Origin: Ahaetulla prasina
Taxonomy: Eukaryota; Chordata; Lepidosauria; Squamata; Colubridae
Reading direction: 5' to 3'
Length of the DNA: 64,000 nt
NCBI RefSeq assembly: GCF_028640845.1
Contig: NC_080539.1
Span: forward strand, 160,223,236-160,287,235
Shown: positions 56,345 through 64,000 of the stretch, piece after piece
Position numbering within the stretch: the stretch's first letter is position 1
Layout of the letters: every line of letters starts with the position of its first letter
Notes under the pieces: generated by a model
The model's database searches: none
What the model saw: the letters and a program-made list of their open reading frames with translations, nothing else
What the model was told of the DNA's origin: nothing
Translations under genes and position numbers: made by a program

Positions 56345-56658
56345 TGAAGAATGGTTGCGGGAATTGGGATGTCTAGTCTAGTGAAAAGGACTGGGATGAC
56401 ATGACACAATGTTCCAGTATTTGAGGGCCTGCCCCAAAGAAAAGGGGGGGGGCAACCTATTTTCCAAAGTTCCTGAAGGCAGGAGAAGAAACAATGGATG
56501 GAAACTAATCAAGGAGAGAAGCAACCTAGAACTAAGGAGAAGTTTCCTGACAGAACAATGAACGAGTCGAATGGCTTGCTTTCAGAAGTTGTGGGTGGTC
56601 CATCACTGGAGGCTTTTAAAAAGAGATTGGATAGCTATTTGTCTGAAATGGTTTAGAG
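56345..56658 (+). mobile_element. CR1 LINE, right part
   Basis: ATGAAGAATGGTTGCGGGAA, AGTGAAAAGGACTGGGATGA, AACAATGGATGGAAACTAAT, TAGCTATTTGTCTGAAATGG. It lacks the usual end because a hAT element follows directly. Confidence 0.85.
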
Positions 56659-56935
56659 CTGTGATGGTGAACCTATGGCATGTGTGCCACCTGTGGCATA
56701 CAGCGCCCTCTTTGTGGGCATGCAAGCTGTTACCTCAGTTCAGCTCCGCCGCGCATGCACACTGGCCAGCTGGTCGCCAGTCTCTGGCACGCATGCATGG
56801 GGGGTGGGGCACATGTGGGGGCCCCGCACACTCATGTGGGGATGGGGTACGTGCAGGGAGCCCATGCACATGCTCGGGGGAGCGGGTTGTATACGCGGGG
56901 GGCGCACACGTATTGCATTTTGGGGATTCAGGCGC
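56659..56935. mobile_element. hAT-type element fragment (TGATGGTGAACCTATGGCA family)
   Basis: Starts CTGTGATGGTGAACCTATGG, the left terminus of a common reptile hAT family; GC-rich interior (GGCACGCATGCATGG). The right end is missing or unrecognisable. The 143-codon plus-strand frame across it is spurious. Confidence 0.6.
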
Positions 56936-56999
56936 TGACTATTTTTATTTTATGGATGGAGAACATGTAACAATTGTGTATGTAGACCTTATCCACAAT

Positions 57000-57360
57000 T
57001 AAAAAGGTAAAGGTTCCCCTCGCACATACGTGCTAGTCATTGCCGACTCTAAGGGGCGGTGCTCATCTCCGTTTCAAAGCCGAAGAGTCAGCGCTGTCCG
57101 AAGACATCTCCGTGGTCATGTGGCCGGCATGACTTAACGCCAAAGGTGCACGGAACGCTGTTACCTTCCCACCAAAGGTGGTCCCTATTTTTTCTACTTG
57201 CATTTTTACGTGCTTTCGAAACTGCTAGGTTGGCAGAAGCTGGGACAAGTAACAGGAGCTCACCCCATTACACAGCAGCACTAGGGATTCGAACCGCCGA
57301 GCTGCCGACCTTTCGATCGACAAGCTCAACGTCCTAGCCCCTGAACCACCTCGTCCCTTT
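57000..57360 (-). mobile_element. Long tRNA-headed SINE
   Basis: The plus strand has AAAGGTTCCCCTCGCACATA, AGAGTCAGCGCTGTCCGAAG, CCGGCATGACTTAACGCCAA, CTATTTTTTCTACTTGCATT, and at the right end GGATTCGAACCGCCGAGC, the complement of a tRNA-type B box. The tRNA-like head is at the right, so the element reads on the minus strand. Probably a squamate (Sauria-type) SINE; the name is from memory. Confidence 0.7.
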
Positions 57361-58857
57361 TTTTTTATCCACAATTTTATCCCTTTTTTCTTTATCCACA
57401 ATTACACAGAAATAAATCTGACTAGTTTCTGTTGGTAGGACTTATTTCTAAGTAACCATGCATAGATTTTCAGTATTAGATTCACACAATTCTTATTGTT
57501 AAAAACTCATCTTTCCTGAATATTCCAGAATAAAACAAACTTAGGTATGCTTGATTCTTTTTCCTGAAAAAAAAAAGCTTTTTATTTTATTGGCATATGC
57601 TCATAGACAAATTCCTGAGTAAGCAGAACTAGTTGTAATGTGGGGACTTGGGCTATAATTTTTATGATTACAAATTATAAAAAGGGTACCCATCCTATAC
57701 TTACCTGGAAGGAAACCACAGGGTAACCTTGCCTCAAAAGGTATGCATAAGGCAAATATTTGCTCCAGTGAACACACATGTATGCATGCAGAAACCAGGT
57801 TCTGTGGGAAAATTATCACACTTGTGGTCTAACTAGTAGACAATTACCTGCAAATAAGTGGTCTGTGGTTGAAAACAACCCCTTCAAAACACCAGTCATG
57901 TCTTTGGGATGTGAGAAAACGAAGATCCTCTCACCTTCTAGCATATGAATACATTCCTTGTGGGAGATCTAACTGAAGGACATTTTACAAGACAATTGCA
58001 CTAATTAACATTTTTAGGTGAATTTTAGGTTTAGGTCTGAGGAAACATAACCCAGTTCATGCCGAAAAGAAAATCTGAAACTATAGCAGAAAGAATTTCC
58101 AGGAAATAATTAGACTTCAAATCTGATTCTGAATATAAATGTATTATTTTGGAATATATGCAACCATTTTCATTTTGTTGATCAGATCAAAGAGTTTTAG
58201 ATGCCACATTATTGGATGAATGCCATTAAATTGGATAAATGTTAACAAAAGCAGTTTATTAAGAGCATAAACAGAAAAGACCGCTGGATCTAGATGGGAA
58301 GACAATATCTTGGTATTCTCTTACCAGTCAGACATTCCTTCCAATAAGCTGATAAAAGAGAGAATATTTCCCTTTGTCAAACACAAGAGTAATATGACAA
58401 TATGATGATGCCTGGCATACATACTATGAAACAGTTGAATGTTCCTTTCATGTTTACGTTGTTAGCTTTTTTGCTCATAATCTGTAAATTTGAAACTGAA
58501 AATAGGTTTGACTTGCCATGTGGCCAATGTATTTTTTTTACAGTGGGTTTAAAAGTTAACTGCGATTATTATTTTAGGTCCAGTTTCTTTATTTGATAAA
58601 CCATTTTTTTCCTTCAGATCACAAGTTTTTATTGGCTTGTAGACAAATGAAAGTTTCTGTTCTGTGAAGCACTAGTTGTTTGTTGGGAAATTAGGGGTTT
58701 ATGGTTGCAATCCTAACTCTTTTCCAGAGCTTTTTTTTTTTTTTGTCTTTACTGTCTAACATGAAACTCTTGCAGACGTAAACCTACTTTTCCATTCTAA
58801 AGGATTTTTTGAAACAATGTATCTGAAAGATATTTCTTGTTCAATGGCATAAAATAC
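57361..58857. other. Intergenic, nothing recognised
   Basis: AT-rich; no coding pattern or nameable repeat. Confidence 0.4.
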
Positions 58858-59240
58858 AGGTATGACCACAATTCAGCAATTTAGCAAATTGCTGTTGCTA
58901 AGCGAGATAGTTAAGTGAATTTTGCTCCATTTTACAATCTTTCTTGCCACAGTTAAGTAAATTACTGCAGTTGTTAAATTAGTAACTTGGTTATTAAGCA
59001 AATCTGTCTTCCCCGTTTATTTTGATTGTCAGAAGTTTGCAAAAGGTGATCACATGACCCGGGAACACTGTAACGGTCATAAATATGAACCAGTTGCAAG
59101 CATCTGAATTTGATCACATCTCCATGGGGTTGCTGAAACAGTCATAAGTATGAAAAATGGTCCTAAGTCACTTTTTCAGTGCCACTGTAACTTTGTAAAG
59201 TCACTAAATGAATGGTTGTAAGTTGAGAACTACTTGTATG
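58858..59240 (+). mobile_element. MITE-like repeat family 3
   Basis: AAGCGAGATAGTTAAGTGAA, TTGCTCCATTTTACAATC, AGGTGATCACATGACCCGGG and the end GGTTGTAAGTTGAGAACTAC. Confidence 0.75.
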
Positions 59241-60117
59241 GGAAAAAAATACATATACACCGCATGTAAACATGAGCTCTTCAATTTTTCATTTTTCCTA
59301 AAATCCCATATTCCTGTTTTGGAATTGCAAACCCATTATAAAGTTGCTTCTAATATTTGTGTATTATGGTATTATAGGGGGGGGGAAGAGTTTTGATGTC
59401 TGAAGAAAGTTGTAGACATTTATTTCTTCTTGAAACAACAGATAAATTCAGTTTCATTAAAAAAACCAACAAGTAGTACTTTGCCTCACTATGTATTAAT
59501 ATATAGACAAATCCTCACTCCTTTAATAACTTTCTTCTCTATGGTTTCCTTTCACAAACTGGTTACTCTAATTATATTTAGTCAGAACAGAAGGGGAAAA
59601 ATACTTTTTGTCTTTCTCGTTATCTAGTGAGAGAATGCAATATTTCATCTGCCATCTGTCCGATATAGACTTTTATTTATAGGGCTGCGTAATTGAAGGG
59701 CTGTAAAGACATTCTAAAGGATAGTCCAGTCCAGTCTAGTTTAAATAGAAAAGACCATCAGTGAAAATAAAAAACAAAAAAAGAGCAGGGTCCTTGAAGG
59801 AACTCATTGATGGTTGCCACCTGGACAGCAGATGGGATAAAATGCAAGTCATCTGCTTACATGTCTCCCTGGAGCAGATGTATGTTATATTTCTGTTTAA
59901 ATTTACCATATTTTCATTTCTACATTTGTACCTGTGCCTGTAAATTAATCTATGCAGATTTTAAACAAATCTGTGAACACTCTATTTATTCTTTCCATCC
60001 CAATAGAACTGTGGGGAGACATTACATGGAAAAAGAGTTTTGGTCTCTGACTGTCAGCAAAGTAAAGGAGTTGAAAATGGATCAAATCCAGTGATGTGGG
60101 GCCGAACGAAGCAACAA
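59241..60117. other. Intergenic, nothing recognised
   Basis: AT-rich; no feature identified. Confidence 0.4.
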
Positions 60118-60350
60118 GAAACAGTTTGGTCTTGCGGTTAAGGCACCAGGTTAGAAACCAGGTTAGACTGTAAGTTCTAGTCCCACCTTAGACATGAAAG
60201 TTGGCTGGGTAACCTTGAGCCAGTCGCTCTCTCAGCCCAATCCACCTCATAGGGTGGTTGTTGTGAGGAATATAGGTAGAAGAAAAGCATTACGTATGTT
60301 CACCATCTTAAGTTATTTATAAAAATAATAATGGTGGGATATAAATATAT
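60118..60350 (+). mobile_element. tRNA-derived CORE-type SINE
   Basis: TGGTCTTGCGGTTAAGGCAC (A-box-like), GTAAGTTCTAGTCCCACC (B-box-like), then GGGTAACCTTGAGCCAGTCG, resembling the CORE domain of MIR-type SINEs, and a tail AGTTATTTATAAAAATAATA. A related copy lies at 63195. Confidence 0.75.
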
Positions 60351-60414
60351 AATTTTAAAAAGACAATGGAAGAGAGACTTGGCTTAGAATACAGCTAATG
60401 CCTTCAGTCTAAGC

Positions 60415-60787
60415 TAGGGGTGTAAAACTCGAGGCCCGCAGGCCAGATCTGGCCTACAGGGTGCTTAGATTTGGCCTGTGAGGCCGCCCTGGAAACAGTG
60501 AAGGTCTGGCCCATGGTACCTCTGCCAGGGAAAATGGAGGTCGGGAGGGCTGCATGTGGCCCTCCCGAGCTTCATTTTCCCTGGCAGAGGGTTGCAGGAG
60601 GCTGTTGCAGCTGAAAACGGAGCTCAGGAGCCCATTTTCATTGGCAGACCACTTGGGCCACCACAAGTGCCCTCAACACAAGTGACAACAAGCTGGCCAT
60701 GTCCCCCGGCCATGCCCCCCACCCATGCCCCCGAGGTCAAACACAACCCTGATGCAGCTCTTAATGAAATTGAGTTTGACACCCCTG
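60415..60787. mobile_element. hAT-type non-autonomous element (GGGGTGT(C)AAACTC family), 373 bp
   Basis: The left end TAGGGGTGTAAAACTCGAGG and right end GAGTTTGACACCCCTG are inverted repeats. Flanks GTCTAAGC and GGCTAAGT agree in six of eight bases. GC-rich interior with CCTGGCAGAGG. Confidence 0.75.
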
Positions 60788-61857
60788 GGCTAAGTCCCTC
60801 TCTCTTCTATCCATGTAACTTATAGCAGACCTTCTCAAAATCCAAAATCTACATTCTTCATAATTTCCCTTTTAGGGGATAACATGCTCTTCTTTTTAGC
60901 ACTCCTAATCGGCTAGCCTGACAGCTGACAAATGCGTTTTGCCCCTTTCCTGTCAGTCCCCATGCCCAGCAGACTTTCTGAACACTCCCAAAACCTTAGC
61001 TCAGTAATCTGTTTCTAGCAGGGGCAAACCAATCGCTTCCAAAAAGGTTACATGAAAAGATGAAATACAACAGTTTTCTTTTATAATTTGCATCCCAGTG
61101 ATCGGGCTTTGGGTGATTTGTTAATAGGTGAGCTATGCCTGACTACAATATCTAAAGTACCAAGAAGCAAAATTACCTTCCTCTTTCCTTTAGTGAAACT
61201 TCTGAGGATCTCCCATTTTTAATTCTCGGGTATCGGTCTATTTCTGTTTAAACAGAATATAGCTTAATTATCCAGAGAGTCTGTCTGGAGTCCTGATCTT
61301 CATGAGTCATTTCTCAGAGTAGAGACATGCTGTTTCTTGTACACAGAGGATGGGTGGTGAGAGAAGAAAGATGATGGAAAAGAACTTGGAGGTTTTGACA
61401 AAAAGCCTACACGGTCAGCATTTCTAAGTGGACTTCCTCAGCATGGGCACAAAGAAAAATGGATGCACACATGTGCCAAGGCATGCTTTGGTTAACCATG
61501 AATTGGCTAGGTTAATAAACATGCTGAGCCAGGAGTCTGGATCAAAGAGCATATTTGAGATTTAGAAAATGTAACTAGCATAGGGGACACAATATTGCTG
61601 AAATTACTTCTCAAGTCCTTTTCTTGCCTTCCAGAATGCTCTTAATATTTTCCCCCTGGATTTACAGAGCACTTGACTGCAATCCCTCACCATCTTGATT
61701 TTCTAAGAATGACTCTCGTGTACTTATAAATCCCAGAAGCACTACGATAAATTCCTGAGGCTGGAGCTTTGCTTTCCAACATGCTGGCTGAGTTCCTATT
61801 TGTGACATAAGTGCCAAACCATAAACCATAATGAAATTGGGTTCCTTTAGCATGGCC
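60788..61857. other. Intergenic, nothing recognised
   Basis: No gene or nameable repeat. Confidence 0.4.
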
Positions 61858-62085
61858 ACCTAATGAGAAGGAAGGACTCACTGGAGAAGAGCCAAACGCT
61901 GGGAAAGATTGAGGGCAAAAGAAGAACGGGACGACAGAGAACGAGGTGGCTGGATGGAGTCACTAAAGCAGTCAGCATGAGCTTAAATAGACTCCAGAGG
62001 ATGGTAGAAGACAGGAAGGCCTGGAGGAACGTTGTCCATGGGGTTGCGATGGGCCAGGCACGACTTTGCAACTAACAACAAAGCA
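61858..62085 (+). pseudogene. Bov-B (RTE) LINE, C-terminus and 3' end
   Basis: The frame 61863-62075 reads RRTGRQRTRWLDGVTKAV, then LNRLQRMVEDRKAWRNVV and HGVAMGQARLCN, the diagnostic C-terminus of Bov-B ORF2, ending at a stop and the short 3' end GACTTTGCAACTAACAACAA. Heavily 5'-truncated, frame still open. Bov-B is abundant in squamates and known for horizontal transfer to ruminants. Not a host gene. Confidence 0.92.
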
Positions 62086-62099
62086 TGGAGTAAGAAGCA

Positions 62100-62225
62100 A
62101 ATTTTGTTATTTTATTTTTATTTATTTCTCAAATTCATAGGCATCTCACTATCTTGCTGGGCAGCTTATAACATAAAACCTCAACATAAAACATTAAAAC
62201 AATAAATATAACCTAGGATAAAGGA
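62100..62225 (-). repeat. Possible L2-like LINE/SINE tail
   Basis: TTATTTTATTTTTATTTATT, then GGGCAGCTTATAACATAAAA and A-rich repeats: the arrangement of an antisense L2-type end. Weakly supported. Confidence 0.35.
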
Positions 62226-63194
62226 GGTCTGTGCACAATCTACTAAGTAAACCTAGATTGGGAGAGAGTTCCAATCCTTTGCAGTCAGTGTTTCAGACTG
62301 GCCTGTCATTCAAACTCAGACCAGTTGCCATCTTAGAATGCTTTAAACTTTGATGTTATACCTTTGGTTTGTTTCTTGTTGATTACAGTCCCTGAGTATC
62401 CAAGACGACACCCATTTTTAAGCTGAACAACACGAGTAGGATACCCTGAGTAAAATACAGCACTTCTTTAGCTAAACACAGAAATTGCAAGGTGAAAAGG
62501 AGGCAGAGATAATGTGTGGGATGAAGGAATGAAGAATTCCAAACCAGAGGTCAGATACGATATTAATCCTTCTGCTACTAAAAATTAAGCAACGCTTGTT
62601 GATGTTTCTTGCCCTTCCCATGGATACCACTTAGGAATCCTGACAAAAACCAGTCAGTCTTCTTGTTCTTAAGGTATTGCAGATAGAAAGCTGAGAAGGT
62701 TAATCACCTGAGGACCATTTAGTGAATTATGGTTGACAGGACAGTTTGGCAAGGAAGACTTCTTGGCAAACTTTGCAGCCACTGTGCTACAATCCAGCAT
62801 TTCTTGGCTTAACCAAGGAACAAGGTAAAGAAACACACTGGTAAGGTGTCACTAGCTCTCAGAACGTAAGAATGGTTGATATATGCCATCATATAACTGG
62901 TTTCTTGCTGACTGGTTGTGTGAATCTAGCCATTCTAGCTTAAAAACATGGTTTATAGTTTCATATACTATGTGAAGCCAGGCAGCTTATGGATTAGAAG
63001 ACATATCAGCACAATAGACTAATGTCTTATCAATGTGTACCACCATCCCATGTAGGCAGCACTTAGGATTCTCGAGGTGACTAAGAAGCTTCTTATGCAA
63101 ATTATCAATCAGGTGGTTTTTTTTCCCGTTTCTTTTTTAAACAAAGGGTGCAGTGGACCTTACACAGTCCACAAAGCCATCTAGATCAAGAATA
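62226..63194. other. Intergenic, nothing recognised
   Basis: No gene or nameable repeat. Confidence 0.4.
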
Positions 63195-63345
63195 TAGTGC
63201 ACCAGGCTAGAAACCAGGAGGAGCCTTTGAGTTCTAGTTCAGTTGTAAACACAAACCCAGCTAGGTGATTGGGCCAGTCCCTCTCTCTCAGCCCTAGGAA
63301 GGAGGCAAGGACAAATTGATTCTGAAAAAAGTTACCAAAGCTACC
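63195..63345 (+). mobile_element. tRNA-derived CORE-type SINE fragment
   Basis: CACCAGGCTAGAAACCAGGA, TGAGTTCTAGTTCAGTTGTA and GATTGGGCCAGTCCCTCTCT follow the element at 60118. The tail differs or is lost. Confidence 0.65.
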
Positions 63346-63362
63346 TTTAGGACAATACCTTA

Positions 63363-63389
63363 CATCAGGGATGTCCAAACTTGGCAACT
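63363..63389 (+). repeat. Left end of a palindromic MITE (family 2), cut by the LTR-like element
   Basis: ATCAGGGATGTCCAAACTTG and GCAACTT follow the family 2 terminus; the sequence then changes abruptly at about 63390. Confidence 0.5.
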
Positions 63390-64000
63390 TGATTGGGGTG
63401 GTCCGCCAGCAGCCTGCGGAAGGGCAACGGAGTCGGACAGCAGTGAAGCTGAGGAAGAACATGGGCCAGTCCTGGAGGTTGGGGAATGCCCAGATGAGGG
63501 CTCTGCATTGGAGGCTGAGGTGGGGCCAGGGCCATGTAGGAGTGAGGTGTGGACTCCAGAGCCTCCAGAGACTGACAGTAGTGAGGCAGAGGAACAGGAG
63601 GAGCCTGTTCCTAATGCACGCATGAGAAGAGCTGCCAGAAGGCAAGAGCAGCTCAAGCAAAGAGGACGACTTGGGAGTAGGGCCAAGAGATGATTGGCCC
63701 CTCCCATAAGGCTTAAAACAGACCAGCAACAGCGTTTGGGCTTTGCCGGAAAACAATGTTGGTAGCTTTGTCTTCTTGCATTTATTTTTGTATCGATGTC
63801 TTCTGAATGTTTACCAAGAAAGGCCTTTGGCAGTTTGCCTAATTGGACCAAGGTTTGCGATAGGACCGAGGAATTTGTGTTGGGAGGAATTTGCTTTACT
63901 TTAGTTGAACTACGCTGAGAATGAAATAATTCTCAGCTGTTCGAATAAAGTTTGTTTGTTTTTTCACTGACTGCATTTCCTACTACCTACTTGGGCCTGG
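63390..64000 (+). mobile_element. LTR-like element, continues past the window end
   Basis: The plus frame up to 63693 encodes acidic SDSSEAEEEHGPV and EEQEEPVP stretches and a basic end (RMRRAARRQEQLKQRG) and stops. A TATA-like CATAAGGCTTAAAACA follows near 63705, then a nine-pair hairpin GCTGAGAAT/ATTCTCAGC at about 63914-63937 and AATAAA at 63944-63949. Promoter, transcribed part and poly(A) signal in that order fit an LTR. The right end is outside the window, so terminal bases and target duplication cannot be checked. The 191-codon minus frame is its shadow. Confidence 0.5.

Noticed and set aside
56571..57002. 143-codon frame
   Set aside because: It crosses from a CR1 end into a hAT element and beyond; no continuous protein.
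63181..63851. 191- and 163-codon minus-strand frames
   Set aside because: They are antisense shadows of an LTR-like element with no recognisable domain; the plus strand carries the TATA-like and poly(A) signals.
54865..64000. Search for the next gene upstream of SDC1 (PUM2 in mammals)
   Set aside because: No exon-like conserved coding segment could be recognised in this part of the window.

Overview
This window is vertebrate nuclear DNA, most likely from an advanced (colubroid) snake. The evidence is a spliced single-copy gene with long introns, AT-rich non-coding DNA, many interspersed repeats (CR1, L2-like, CR1-L3, Bov-B, hAT-type MITEs, tRNA-derived and 5S-derived SINEs) and ATTCT pentanucleotide microsatellites attached to CR1-L3 3' ends, an arrangement reported for colubroid snakes. 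There are no bacterial or operon-like features.

Only one host gene can be supported: syndecan-1 (SDC1), on the minus strand in five coding exons. Exon 1 (54042-54104) encodes the signal peptide and lies in a GC-rich promoter region. A 25 kb intron 1 follows. Exon 2 (28910-28997) carries the N-terminal glycosaminoglycan attachment sites, exon 3 (26772-27298) the long Thr/Ser-rich ectodomain, exon 4 (26392-26527) the juxtamembrane ectodomain, and exon 5 (24658-24824) the transmembrane and cytoplasmic domains ending EFYA. The exons join in frame to 326 residues plus stop (human SDC1 is 310). The 3'UTR probably runs to about 22.8 kb.

Region by region: 1-22.8 kb is downstream intergenic DNA dominated by repeats, including a head-to-head element with hammerhead-ribozyme-like cores (4.5 kb), an L2-type endonuclease fragment (12.0-12.8 kb) and a 693-bp tandem array (12.96-15.53 kb). 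22.8-54.6 kb is SDC1. Intron 1 holds two long perfect inverted repeats (30.1 and 41.2 kb), a near-perfect one (50.9 kb) and a second hammerhead-bearing inverted element (49.0-49.3 kb). 54.7-64 kb is upstream intergenic DNA with a nested CR1/L2 insertion, several hAT-type elements, a Bov-B 3' end and an LTR-like element running off the window.

The most notable structures are (i) two inverted, probably Penelope-like elements with hammerhead cores, (ii) the 693-bp array whose junctions share an 11-base microhomology and hairpin, (iii) long-armed, short-spacer inverted repeats, and (iv) a MITE family whose 8-bp target-site duplications can be read directly. I found no wholly new coding system. 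All assignments were made by eye, without alignment software.
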